Assembly (NCBI GenBank): GCA_016124845.1
Contig: WGMW01000022.1
Span: 16,098-80,097 of the forward strand
DNA length: 64,000 bases
Origin: Flavobacteriales bacterium
Lineage (GTDB): Bacteria; Bacteroidota; Bacteroidia; UBA10329
Direction of reading: 5' to 3'
In this document: one piece after another, positions 17,651 to 26,659 of the stretch
Position numbering within the stretch: the first letter of the stretch is position 1
How the letters are laid out: each line of letters opens with the position of its first letter
The notes under the pieces: generated by a model
Told to the model about the DNA's origin: nothing
The model's database searches: none
What the model saw: the letters and a program-made list of their open reading frames with translations, nothing else
Made by a program: the position numbers and the translations under genes

Positions 17651-18688
17651 ATGAATAATCTTAACTCGAATGCACTTAAGGTGGGACTGATTCTTTATGA
17701 CAGTCGGTCGGGGTCAACATTTTTGTCATCACTTTTGGATCGTTATTCGGGGATTCTTGTTCTTCCGGAAACAAGCCTGCTTTATAATATACTGTTAGAC
17801 GGGAATCAGGTTTATGACAGTATCGAGAAAATAGATGCTCTTCTGCATCGTCTATATGAGGAAAAGCAATTTGAGGAGTTGTCAATGGATAGGTCGGTGC
17901 TTCGACAGGCCATTCTATCAGGTGGAGAATTGAAAATTGAAGTTTTCTATTCCATCCTGTGCGTTTACTTCGGCATGGATCGACTTGACGATCATGTGGT
18001 TGTTATGAAAATCCCAAGAGCACATGAGCGACTGGAGCATTTTAATAGATTCTTGCCCGATTTTCGTGTAGTGCATTTGATAAGGGATGGACGGGCGGTT
18101 TTTTACTCCAAAATGAAGTCAAGATCGCTCACAAAAAGGGTCTTTGAGAAAAATCTAATTGTAGCGGCCTTAGGTTGGAGGTCAAAGATAAGGTCTTCGA
18201 CATCTTACGGGGATGAGATTATTACGGTTCGCTACGAAGACATTCTTGCTGATGAGGAATCCAATGTGCAGAAAATCTTAGATTTTCTGCACATTTCTGA
18301 AAAGGGGCGAGTCATAAGCAATGACGCCTCCAACTATTTAAGGAAAATTGGCAAGGAGCAACAGAAATTTCACCGTAACATAGGTAAAAAACCAAAAGAG
18401 TTGAACCCGAACCGGTATCTGGAAGAATTGTCATCAGCACAGATTTCTCTTTATGAGTGTATTGCTGGAGATATCTTGCGAAAACACGGATATACGGCCC
18501 ACAGGAATGAAATGAGTCTGTATGAACGTTTCATCGGGCCATTCTTTCTTTTGGGATTTTATTGTCTCCAGTTCGTTGGCTCAAGGTCTATGATTGTTAT
18601 GCATTCTGTTTTTGAGGGTACGTTTAAAGAAAAGGTGCGCAATAAGCTGATTGACCTTGGTCTCTTAAAGATCAAAGTGTCGACATGA
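17651..18688 (+). CDS. Sulfotransferase family protein (PAPS-dependent)
   Basis: The ATG at 17651 gives 345 residues; a TTG at 17627 in frame is the alternative. The N-terminal YDSRSGSTFLSSLLD is the 5'-phosphosulfate-binding loop of sulfotransferases. KIPRAHERLEHFNRF...VVHLIRDGRAVFYSKM carries the 3'-phosphate-binding region with the usual LIRD.R motif. It would transfer sulfate from PAPS to a sugar hydroxyl, probably on the polysaccharide made by this cluster. It opens the run of overlapping plus-strand genes, overlapping the next gene by four bases. From here base composition becomes visibly richer in A/T than in the cys genes. Confidence 0.82.
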   Translation: MNNLNSNALKVGLILYDSRSGSTFLSSLLDRYSGILVLPETSLLYNILLDGNQVYDSIEKIDALLHRLYEEKQFEELSMDRSVLRQAILSGGELKIEVFYSILCVYFGMDRLDDHVVVMKIPRAHERLEHFNRFLPDFRVVHLIRDGRAVFYSKMKSRSLTKRVFEKNLIVAALGWRSKIRSSTSYGDEIITVRYEDILADEESNVQKILDFLHISEKGRVISNDASNYLRKIGKEQQKFHRNIGKKPKELNPNRYLEELSSAQISLYECIAGDILRKHGYTAHRNEMSLYERFIGPFFLLGFYCLQFVGSRSMIVMHSVFEGTFKEKVRNKLIDLGLLKIKVST

Positions 18689-19938
18689 ATTATTTCACCC
18701 CTTCATACAAAAGCCTGCTCAAGATAGCATTAATGGCTCCGTTTGCGACACTTGTTCTGCACGCGGAAACAAAGGCAAGTACCGCTAACCTCGGTTTTCT
18801 TTTCAAACTAATAATCATGCTTTTTTTTGTTTTTGGGGCGCTATGGAAGGTCCGAAACAAAAGGCTTCCGGACTTCTTTGTGTTGGGCGTACTATTCCTT
18901 ATCAAAGGGATAATCATTGTGCCCGACAAAGTCATATATCTGGAAACGGCAGTAAAGGTCAGTTTCATAGCATTCATTTTACCGTTGACCGTTCTGTACG
19001 CTTTGAAAAGTCCAATCGCAAAAATTGATAAGTACATATTTTACCTATGCGCATTATTGATTTCTAGTACAGTTCCATATCATTTGGGTCTGCTTCAGAA
19101 TGATTTGGCAATCGAGGTGGGTAAGTATGATATGAGGAAGTATAGTGCTGAAGGTGTGCTGTTCACTGGACCGTTCGAAAATATCCACAATGCAGCCATT
19201 ACGCTCACGTTTTGTTCGATAGGCACCCTCAAGTTCTTTCGTGCTACAAGGAAATTGGGTGTTAAACTGATTCTTCTTCTTCTGGTACTGGTTGGATTAC
19301 TCGGTGTTTACTTGACCTATGTCCGGACAGCATGGGTCATGCTGCTTTTCGGTGGCGTGGTTATGCTCTTCTACAACCAAAGGACGTTGAAGAAAAAAAT
19401 CCGGAACTATGCCTTGGCAGTTTTGACGGTCATTTGTGTTCTTTGGGTTTATTCACAGTCTGAGGTTGTGCAAATGCGGCTAAACAATACGAATGCTTAC
19501 GGTGGTGAGGCATTGTCTGAAGGCTCTGGACGATTGGTTTTCTGGGGAACGATGATTCAGTATTTGGGAGAACTCGACCTGTTTCGTCTTGCGTTTGGTA
19601 CAGGCAGAGAGAGTGGAATGGATTACATGTATGAGAAAATCAACCGTAGGCTCTTTTCCCACAATGGATTTTTGGATATTTTGGTTTCTACCGGTGTTAT
19701 TGGATTGTTGCTGTTCTTGGCAATGATTGGCAAAATCGGGGTAAAAATTATCCAACCTTTTCATTTGTCTCAACGAACAAGACACCACAATCTCAGCATT
19801 GTTTTCAGCATCATGCTCATGGTCAGTATTTTCTTTCAGTCTCATCAGATGTTTTGGGCGTTGATTTTGGTGGGGTTGCTGGTAGGAATGAACATGCACG
19901 AGGTGAGACAACTGGAACTGACAAAAAATGGTAGATAA
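18685..19938 (+). CDS. O-antigen ligase/polymerase (Wzy/WaaL-like) membrane protein
   Basis: This 417-residue protein has about ten hydrophobic segments and one large loop near residues 260-320 with the motif TGRES and SHNGFLDILVSTGVIGLLLFL, typical of the O-antigen ligase/polymerase family. YVRTAW at about 213 holds the conserved Arg. Such proteins join lipid-linked repeat units in the periplasm. Next to a flippase and a WcaJ-like initiator, the role is most likely a Wzy polymerase. It overlaps both neighbours by a few bases. Confidence 0.8.
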   Translation: MNYFTPSYKSLLKIALMAPFATLVLHAETKASTANLGFLFKLIIMLFFVFGALWKVRNKRLPDFFVLGVLFLIKGIIIVPDKVIYLETAVKVSFIAFILPLTVLYALKSPIAKIDKYIFYLCALLISSTVPYHLGLLQNDLAIEVGKYDMRKYSAEGVLFTGPFENIHNAAITLTFCSIGTLKFFRATRKLGVKLILLLLVLVGLLGVYLTYVRTAWVMLLFGGVVMLFYNQRTLKKKIRNYALAVLTVICVLWVYSQSEVVQMRLNNTNAYGGEALSEGSGRLVFWGTMIQYLGELDLFRLAFGTGRESGMDYMYEKINRRLFSHNGFLDILVSTGVIGLLLFLAMIGKIGVKIIQPFHLSQRTRHHNLSIVFSIMLMVSIFFQSHQMFWALILVGLLVGMNMHEVRQLELTKNGR

Positions 19939-21214
19939 ACCCGCTCAATTTGAGAAACGGAAAATACTGTTCCAGTCCTTTCTGGCGTTGATTACCCGTA
20001 CGTTTGCGGCTGGAATATCATTCTTACTTACAGTAGTTGTAACAAACTCATTGAGTCAGGTCGATAGTGGCTTGTTTTTCATTTCGCTTACAATGTTTAA
20101 TGTGCTTTCAGTCGTTTTTACTTTGGGGTTTGACACCGTTCTCTTGAAAAAAATGAGCTTTGTTGAAAATGATGAGGCGGTAAAACAGGACGTTTTCGCT
20201 TCCTTGTTCTTGAGTTTTGTAGTTTCTGGACTTGTTGCTTTAGCACTGACCGCGACTTCCGGATGGATGTCGCTGGTAGTATTCAATAAACCAGAGCTCA
20301 ATAACGCCCTATTTTTCATGATTATTTGTTTCCCGTTCCAAGCGGGTTTACAGATAATCTCAAATATGTTACAGGCGCTACAAAAAACAGTTCTTGCGAT
20401 TTCCGTTGTCAAGTTAATTATTCCGACAATGGTGGTTTTAGTCGTTTTTCTTGCAGGAGTTTCAGATTTGAGGTTGCTGGTCGGGCTGTACCTTTTGGTC
20501 ACGGCTATCACCTTCACTTTCTCCGTATTTCTTATAAGGAATTATCTCATTGTCTCATCTGGTTCACTGAGACGGTTTGCAAACCTTTTTCGAGAAGCAA
20601 GGAATTTCTGGATGATAACCGTATTCCAACAAATTTCAATTTGGGCAGGACAATTGGTTGTAGGTGTTTACCTACCAGCTGAGGATGCCGCCATTTATGC
20701 AGTTTGCAGAAACACAACCATGATGATGAGCTTTCTGCTTGTGGCGGTCAATTTTGTGAGTGCACCCCGGTTTGCAAAGTTTTTTGAAGAAGGGCGTCAC
20801 GAATCGTTGCGCGAACATTTCATCTTCACCAATAAGATTCTTCTGACCGTTTCGGTTCCTGTTATGATCGTAATGGTTTTTGGCGCTGATTTCATTCTCA
20901 GTTTATTTGGAAGCGGATACAGTAGTGAAGTCTCAAAACAAACCCTTATCATTCTGTCCATAGGGCAATTTGTCAATGTTGTTTCTGGCTCCGTAGGATA
21001 TATGCTCTTAATGACCGGAAACGAGCGCTACTACAGAAATGGAGTTGTTATTAACGGCATTCTTGCGATAGGACTTTCATTTCTTCTCGTTCCGAATTAT
21101 GGCGTTATTGGCAGCGCTCTTGCAACGGTTATATCCATGATTTTCGTCAATGGCTATAATGCATATTTCGTGAACCTAAAGTTGGGCATTCCAGCACTGG
21201 TCTTCAGAAAATGA
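19928..21214 (+). CDS. Polysaccharide flippase (Wzx-like, MATE/MOP superfamily)
   Basis: This 428-residue protein consists almost entirely of hydrophobic segments (12 or more) with short polar links, and starts with a basic stretch followed by LITRTFAAGISFLLTVVVTNSLSQVDSGLFF, the usual opening of polysaccharide-transport proteins. It would flip undecaprenyl-linked repeat units to the periplasm for the polymerase encoded just upstream. It overlaps the polymerase gene by 11 bases and the next gene by four bases. Confidence 0.85.
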   Translation: MVDKPAQFEKRKILFQSFLALITRTFAAGISFLLTVVVTNSLSQVDSGLFFISLTMFNVLSVVFTLGFDTVLLKKMSFVENDEAVKQDVFASLFLSFVVSGLVALALTATSGWMSLVVFNKPELNNALFFMIICFPFQAGLQIISNMLQALQKTVLAISVVKLIIPTMVVLVVFLAGVSDLRLLVGLYLLVTAITFTFSVFLIRNYLIVSSGSLRRFANLFREARNFWMITVFQQISIWAGQLVVGVYLPAEDAAIYAVCRNTTMMMSFLLVAVNFVSAPRFAKFFEEGRHESLREHFIFTNKILLTVSVPVMIVMVFGADFILSLFGSGYSSEVSKQTLIILSIGQFVNVVSGSVGYMLLMTGNERYYRNGVVINGILAIGLSFLLVPNYGVIGSALATVISMIFVNGYNAYFVNLKLGIPALVFRK

Positions 21215-22281
21215 AAAAAGTACTACTCATTATACCCCACCGATCAGGTAAAGGTGGCGTTGCCAGTTACTGGAATGGTCTTATTCCCCACCTCGAAGAA
21301 AAGGAGTTGGATCTAACAATTTTTGAAATGGGGGGGCAGACAGGTGGTGGAATCTTGCACTACTTTACCGACCAATTTAAGCTCTGGAAACTTCTCATTT
21401 CAGAGAATTTTGATCTTGCGCATTTGAACCCATCGTTAGATGTAAGGAGTTTTATTCGTGAATTATTGTTCATTGCGGCACTCAGAATTCGGGTTGTTCC
21501 TTTTATGATAACATTTCATGGTTGGGAAGTGCCATTAGCTACAAAAATTCAAAACCACTTTAAATGGCTAGTACGGATTACTTATCTGAAGGCACGGTTG
21601 ATCAATGTGCTGTCTACACAGTTTGTAGAGCCGATAAAAGAGTGGGGTTACCAAGGGGTGATACAAGTTCATACAACCTGTGTGGACACAAATTTGGTTC
21701 AGAGTGTTTCTGTACGTGCAAAAATATTGACACCCGATTCTAGAATAAGATTGTTGTACATTTCAAGAATAGTTAAATCCAAGGGTGTACTTGAGGCCAT
21801 TAAAGCTGTTGAGCCCTTAGTGTCAAAGTATAATGTAGAGCTTACTATTGCTGGTGATGGCCCATTCTATGATGAGATGGAACAATATGTGACGAGCAAT
21901 AAACTGAGCTTCGTTAGATTAATGGGGTATGTTACTGGAGAGCAAAAAATGCAACTTTTCGCTACACACCATCTTCTTTGCTTTCCGACCTATTACCCAG
22001 AGGGCTTACCGGTTTCAATTCTGGAGGGGATATCAACTGGTTGCGTATTGGTATGCACAGCAGTTGGAGGTATTTCCGATGTGTTCTTGGACGGAAAAAT
22101 GGGGTCAATCTGCACTCCAGACATCGAGGATATTTTCAATAAACTGGAACACTGGGTAAAGGATGTGAACGCCATGAATAGGGTTATGGACTTCAACTAT
22201 GAGTACGGCAAAAACCACTTCGGATCGGATGTTATAGCCTCGTCCATATACAAACAGTATACGTCTGACCTATGTGGGTGA
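21211..22281 (+). CDS. Glycosyltransferase family 4 protein
   Basis: This 356-residue GT-B glycosyltransferase has the N-terminal glycine-rich loop RSGKGGVASYW, which binds the sugar donor, and a C-terminal donor domain with LLYISRIVKSKGVLEAI, VELTIAGDGP, and the E-x7-E region in FPTYYPEGLPVSILEGIS. It adds one sugar to the lipid-linked repeat unit at the inner face of the membrane. The specific sugar cannot be read from the sequence. It overlaps the flippase gene by four bases and the next gene by 10. Confidence 0.85.
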   Translation: MKKVLLIIPHRSGKGGVASYWNGLIPHLEEKELDLTIFEMGGQTGGGILHYFTDQFKLWKLLISENFDLAHLNPSLDVRSFIRELLFIAALRIRVVPFMITFHGWEVPLATKIQNHFKWLVRITYLKARLINVLSTQFVEPIKEWGYQGVIQVHTTCVDTNLVQSVSVRAKILTPDSRIRLLYISRIVKSKGVLEAIKAVEPLVSKYNVELTIAGDGPFYDEMEQYVTSNKLSFVRLMGYVTGEQKMQLFATHHLLCFPTYYPEGLPVSILEGISTGCVLVCTAVGGISDVFLDGKMGSICTPDIEDIFNKLEHWVKDVNAMNRVMDFNYEYGKNHFGSDVIASSIYKQYTSDLCG

Positions 22282-23486
22282 TGAGCGAAGTGGATTTCAA
22301 TAGTTTCTTGTTCAGGCCAACTTTAGTAAGTCGCGACCCCAAGGATCTGTGGTTTTCATCCATAGGCAGGCAACTTCGTACACTGTATTTTAAAAATAGA
22401 ATACTTGGGGTTTTGCCTGTTGGGCTAGCGGTGGTTTTAGATCATCTTGCTGGTTCAATTCTTCCATATTCCGCAAGGGCCTATCCAATTTCCCACGCGT
22501 TTAACATTATGGTTTGCATCGCCAGGTTTGTTGTGACAGGTGATATACGCAATAAGGAGTCCGCAACAAATTCTTTGGATTGGTTACTTAATAATTCCTG
22601 TTCTGGGTATTCTGGCTATTGCTGGGGAACAGGAAATCCTCGGGTAACAAAGAATGCAACCTATGACGAGAATGTGCCTTATGCAACCATTACGCCATAC
22701 GTGGTTGAAGCATTACTCTTGTATCGACACTTTTTTGATGATAAACGGATTGATGCGGTGCTCCAAACTACCTATAAATTTTTTGTAGAAGATCTGGTTG
22801 TGCTCAATGAAACCTCTTCGAACTTGGTTTTATCCTACGCGCCAACGGATGAACGCTTGCAAGTGTACAACTCCAATTCTTATTGCCTCTATATGCACGC
22901 ACTTTTTCTGCGTAATGGTATTGGCAGTGAGGAGGTCAATCGAATCAGGGTGAATAAGCTTTTTAACGCACTGAAGGAAGGTCAGCAACCAGACGGTTTT
23001 TGGTACTATTACACAGACGTTGACTTTCAGGGTAACTTCATAGATTGTTTTCACACCGTTTTCATACTTAAGAATTTGTGGAAGACATCTAAACTGACAG
23101 AACTAGCGGGTGTGGATAAGCTCATAGATTCGGGCCATCTTTTTTTGAGGAACTTCCAGGAAAAAAATGGTCTCTATAAACAGTTCTATAAGTCAGACAA
23201 ATACTCACTGCTGAAGTTTGACCTTTATGACCAAGCAGAAATGCTTAATTGGCATTTGCTGAGGGGAGAATTAGTTGAGTTTGATAAACTTGACGCTACA
23301 GTGATAAGTGCTTTTGGTGGCCGTTCGGATGAGATTTATTCTCACATTGATCTATTCGGCTTTAAGAAGAATCGGAACACTCTCCGATGGGCAGTTTTCC
23401 CATATTTGCATGCCGTTAGCCAACGTCAGTTAATCGCAACCGGAAATGAAGAAAGTACTTTACATGCTGTATTACTTGGTTGTTGA
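22272..23486 (+). CDS. Polysaccharide-locus protein, alpha/alpha-toroid (VpsJ-like)
   Basis: This 404-residue cytosolic protein has no signal peptide. Repeated helical pairs (for example NSLDWLLNNSC, YVVEALLLYRHFFDDKRID, NKLFNALKEGQQPDGFWYYY, NGLYKQFYKSDKY) suggest an (alpha/alpha) toroid as in prenyltransferases, six-hairpin glycosidases and epimerases. Proteins of this sort occur in exopolysaccharide loci, for instance VpsJ of Vibrio. An epimerase or lyase role is possible but no catalytic residue can be assigned. Two starts are near: GTG/ATG at 22272 and an ATG at 22281. Its last 41 bases overlap the acetyltransferase gene, a long overlap for this cluster. Confidence 0.6.
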   Translation: MWVMSEVDFNSFLFRPTLVSRDPKDLWFSSIGRQLRTLYFKNRILGVLPVGLAVVLDHLAGSILPYSARAYPISHAFNIMVCIARFVVTGDIRNKESATNSLDWLLNNSCSGYSGYCWGTGNPRVTKNATYDENVPYATITPYVVEALLLYRHFFDDKRIDAVLQTTYKFFVEDLVVLNETSSNLVLSYAPTDERLQVYNSNSYCLYMHALFLRNGIGSEEVNRIRVNKLFNALKEGQQPDGFWYYYTDVDFQGNFIDCFHTVFILKNLWKTSKLTELAGVDKLIDSGHLFLRNFQEKNGLYKQFYKSDKYSLLKFDLYDQAEMLNWHLLRGELVEFDKLDATVISAFGGRSDEIYSHIDLFGFKKNRNTLRWAVFPYLHAVSQRQLIATGNEESTLHAVLLGC

Positions 23487-23958
23487 TAAGCTGCCAAATT
23501 CAAGATACCTTTCCTTAACACGCAAATTCAGGGTTTTCTACACCAAAAATATCCTTGGGGTATCTAAAGGTGGCAGCAACGCTTATTTTGAAGAAAATGT
23601 ATACATCGGTTCTCCTGGAAAGGTCCTGATAGGAATTGATTGTCAGATCAATGAAAATGTTTTCATCCAATCTGCCGAAATTGGAGATCATGTAATGATC
23701 GCTCCGGGAGTGGCAATCATTTCAACTTCTCACGATTATCAGAGAGTTGATATCCCAATGGCTTTGCAGGGCAAATTGCAGGAGCGGAAGGTAATTGTTG
23801 AAAATGATGTTTGGATAGGTCGAAACGCCATCATTATGCCAGGTCTAAAGATTGGTAGAGGCTCAATTATAGGTGCTGGAGCAGTGGTGACGAAAAATGT
23901 TGAGCCGTTCAGCGTTGTTGGGGGAGTGCCTGCAAAAACAATTAGAACAAGACGATAA
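23446..23958 (+). CDS. Hexapeptide-repeat acyltransferase (WcaF/colanic-acid type)
   Basis: This 170-residue protein has a left-handed beta-helix made of hexapeptide repeats from about residue 50 on (VLIGIDCQINENVFIQSAEIGDHVMIAPGVAI...VWIGRNAIIMPGLKIGRGSIIGAGAVVTKNV) and ends with VVGGVPAKTIRTRR, the standard ending of sugar O-acetyltransferases. The His in STSHDY is the likely catalytic base. It would acetylate a hydroxyl of the repeat unit with acetyl-CoA. Its start overlaps the preceding gene by 41 bases and its stop overlaps the next start (TAATG). Confidence 0.87.
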   Translation: MKKVLYMLYYLVVDKLPNSRYLSLTRKFRVFYTKNILGVSKGGSNAYFEENVYIGSPGKVLIGIDCQINENVFIQSAEIGDHVMIAPGVAIISTSHDYQRVDIPMALQGKLQERKVIVENDVWIGRNAIIMPGLKIGRGSIIGAGAVVTKNVEPFSVVGGVPAKTIRTRR

Positions 23959-25808
23959 TGTGCGGAATACTTGGTAGCGTGAATTTTGAATTGACCGATT
24001 CTGAACTGAATCTGTTGAAGCATCGTGGCCCCGAGTATCAACGCTTAGACAGGTTTAACTGCAATGATGTTCCTGTTTGCCTGGGACACACCAGATTAGC
24101 AATTGTTGATGTCTCAGAATCTGGAAATCAACCGATGAGTAATGAATCGGTTGGAAGTAAGCTGGTTTTCAACGGAGAGATATACAACCACATGGATCTA
24201 CGGCCATTGCATACTCAATTTGAGTATCACAGCCATTCAGATTCAGAAACGTTGCTCAAAGCGTTCGACCAGTCAAATGTGGCGATTCTCAATAAACTCA
24301 ATGGCATCTTTGCCTTTTGCCACTACAATCCGACCGCACAAGAACTGGTGTTGGCACGAGACCCGTTCGGGGTTAAACCAATCTACTATTTCTGGGATGG
24401 TAAACGGTTTATTTTCTCCTCTGAACTGAAAGTGATCAGGTCAGCGGTCAAGGATCTGGAACTGCAACAAGAGAACTTAGAGACGTTTCTTAAGCTTAGA
24501 TATAATCCTTCGCCTGAAACACTGTTCAAGAACGTTTTCAAGTTAAGACCTGGTCATTACATCAAGTTCGACCTGAAATCCAACCGACTTTCCGGCCAGA
24601 TTTTCTACAGCTACAGGCCTAAAAAGGCTGATTACAGTGTAGAAGAAGCACTCGAAGCGTACGAACAGAAGCTGGTTAAGGCTGTTGAGCGGCAGTTGCT
24701 AAGCGATGTTCCTATTTCAATTATGTTGAGTGGCGGTGTTGACTCGGCCTTAGTAGCTCAGATTGCTAAAAATATCACAGGTGAAAGCTATAATTCTTAT
24801 ACGGCCGGTTTTGATGATGTTACTGAGATAGACGAGGTCAAAAGTGCGGCTCGAAGTGCCCAGATCATTGGACTGAATCATGTTCCTGTTATTATACCTA
24901 AGTCCAACTTCGTTGAAGATCTGGCAAAGTTTATCAAGATAATTGAAGAGCCGCTTGGTTCTCAGTCAATCACACCCATGTTCCATTTGGCCAAGAACAT
25001 ACACCAAGATGGATATAAGGTAGTATTGAGCGGCCAAGGTGTTGATGAGCCTTGGGGCGGATATCCCAAGTACAACTTGCAGAACCTTATGGGTAAGATG
25101 CCAAATCTTCCTTACAGCTCTGTTCCTTTTGTTTTCGAGGTGTTGAAAGGTGACAAAAGCCGTAGGGCATTGAACACCATGTCAAAAAAGTCTCGCAGTG
25201 AGCGATTCATCGAAACCTGTTCTGTGCTGGATGACCGATTTCTTGGCAAATTAGTGAATGAATATCATCCAGAAAGGACCAAAGCAAACCTGACTGCGCA
25301 CTTCGAATATGCACTGGATACGTACGGTCTAAACAAGATGACGGAAGCAGATGCATTAATGGCATTTGACGCACGAATGAACCTGAGTGATGATCTTCTT
25401 CTCTACACGGACAAGATAGCAATGTACCATTCGTTAGAAGTGCGGGTGCCTTTCTTGGACATTGAGTTGATGGAGTTTGCCGAATCAGTCAAGTCAGCAC
25501 TTAAGGTCTCGTTAAAGAAGAATAAGTTGCTCCATAAGCGATTTGCAGAAAAGTACCTGCCAAGCGAAATCGTACATCGAAAGAAGCAGCACTTTGCAAC
25601 CCCACGTAAAAAGTGGTTGAAGGAAGAGACCGGCAAGCAAATAGAATCGTTGCTGATGAATGACAACGGTTTCTTCGGAAACTACTTCAACAAGAAGGAA
25701 CTGGCCCAACTTTTTGCACATCATCGTAATGGAAAACAGAACTACGAAAAACAGCTTTACCAGCTCATTTCCATGTACTTTTGGATGAAGAGTTTTGTAG
25801 ATAAGTAG
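23958..25808 (+). CDS. asnB: Asparagine synthase-like glutamine amidotransferase
   Basis: This 616-residue protein has the two domains of glutamine-hydrolysing asparagine synthetase. Cys2 after the start Met is the glutaminase nucleophile, with HRGPE and RLAIVD in the first domain (to about 210). The PP-loop LSGGVDSALVAQI at about 253 begins the ATP-dependent synthetase domain. In polysaccharide clusters such proteins usually amidate a uronic acid or other carboxyl sugar and do not make asparagine; the GDP-mannose 6-dehydrogenase gene two places downstream supports that reading. Start and stop are both tightly coupled to neighbours. Confidence 0.85.
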   Translation: MCGILGSVNFELTDSELNLLKHRGPEYQRLDRFNCNDVPVCLGHTRLAIVDVSESGNQPMSNESVGSKLVFNGEIYNHMDLRPLHTQFEYHSHSDSETLLKAFDQSNVAILNKLNGIFAFCHYNPTAQELVLARDPFGVKPIYYFWDGKRFIFSSELKVIRSAVKDLELQQENLETFLKLRYNPSPETLFKNVFKLRPGHYIKFDLKSNRLSGQIFYSYRPKKADYSVEEALEAYEQKLVKAVERQLLSDVPISIMLSGGVDSALVAQIAKNITGESYNSYTAGFDDVTEIDEVKSAARSAQIIGLNHVPVIIPKSNFVEDLAKFIKIIEEPLGSQSITPMFHLAKNIHQDGYKVVLSGQGVDEPWGGYPKYNLQNLMGKMPNLPYSSVPFVFEVLKGDKSRRALNTMSKKSRSERFIETCSVLDDRFLGKLVNEYHPERTKANLTAHFEYALDTYGLNKMTEADALMAFDARMNLSDDLLLYTDKIAMYHSLEVRVPFLDIELMEFAESVKSALKVSLKKNKLLHKRFAEKYLPSEIVHRKKQHFATPRKKWLKEETGKQIESLLMNDNGFFGNYFNKKELAQLFAHHRNGKQNYEKQLYQLISMYFWMKSFVDK

Positions 25809-25811
25809 AGC

Positions 25812-26657
25812 TTGGAGATCATTTATATTATTGGGGCTGGCCGTAGCGGCACCACGCTTTTGGATATTCTTCTCGGAAACCAGCATGAGGTGTTTTCGGC
25901 TGGGGAACTCAATCGGTTTTTAAAGCGCAATGGGGTGCCTCATTCCGCAAGAGATAAAGAGGTGGCAGATTTGTGGTCTGACGTTCGAAATTGCGTTGGT
26001 CTTCTTTCTGAACAACTGAAGAAAACTGCGGAAAAGTTGGAATATCACAGCGGTTTCTTTTACAAGTACGTTGTTGGAAGGAAGCAGATGGAAGCCTACG
26101 AAATCTTCAATCAACAACTGTTTGCAGCAATTGACGAAAGATCGGGAGGTTGTTCGATAATTATCGACTCGTCAAAATATCCAATGCGTGCAGAGCATCT
26201 GTCTAAGATTTTCGGAGACAAGATCAGCTTTGTTTATCTGCAAAGAAATCCGGGCGATGTGGTCAATTCATTTGGCAAAAAGGATGTTGAGCAACCGGCA
26301 AAGTCTGCATTTTCTGCACACGTCTATTTATTTGTGGTTAACGTGCTTGCCAGGTATGTTCTTTACGGCCTCAAAAAATCGCATCGATGCTCTACAATAA
26401 GTTACGACCAACTGGTGTCTGAACCTGAAAAACTCTTTAACCAACTCTCTGAAGATCTGAACGTGGATTTAAGCCACGTACTGTCTATGCTGAGCAACCA
26501 AGAAAAATTCAAGGTAGGGATGCTGTTTGACGGGAACAGGCTGCGGTCAAAGTCAGAGGTAGAACTTAAACTTAAAGGAAAGGACAAAAAAGAGGGCGGG
26601 TCTGTGCTAAATTCCATTCTTTTGCCGATTCATAGATTTTTTTGGTACCAGTTTTAA
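25812..26657 (+). CDS. Second sulfotransferase family protein, TTG start
   Basis: This 281-residue protein begins at a TTG three bases after the asparagine-synthase stop; no upstream ATG exists, and the first motif GAGRSGTTLLDILLGNQ (5'-phosphosulfate loop) lies at residues 8-24, so the TTG must be close to the true start. DKISFVYLQRNPGDVVNSF is the 3'-phosphate-binding region. The two sulfotransferases here are not close copies and probably modify different positions. The start of the GDP-mannose dehydrogenase gene follows within 3 bases. Confidence 0.82.
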   Translation: MEIIYIIGAGRSGTTLLDILLGNQHEVFSAGELNRFLKRNGVPHSARDKEVADLWSDVRNCVGLLSEQLKKTAEKLEYHSGFFYKYVVGRKQMEAYEIFNQQLFAAIDERSGGCSIIIDSSKYPMRAEHLSKIFGDKISFVYLQRNPGDVVNSFGKKDVEQPAKSAFSAHVYLFVVNVLARYVLYGLKKSHRCSTISYDQLVSEPEKLFNQLSEDLNVDLSHVLSMLSNQEKFKVGMLFDGNRLRSKSEVELKLKGKDKKEGGSVLNSILLPIHRFFWYQF

Positions 26658-26659
26658 AT

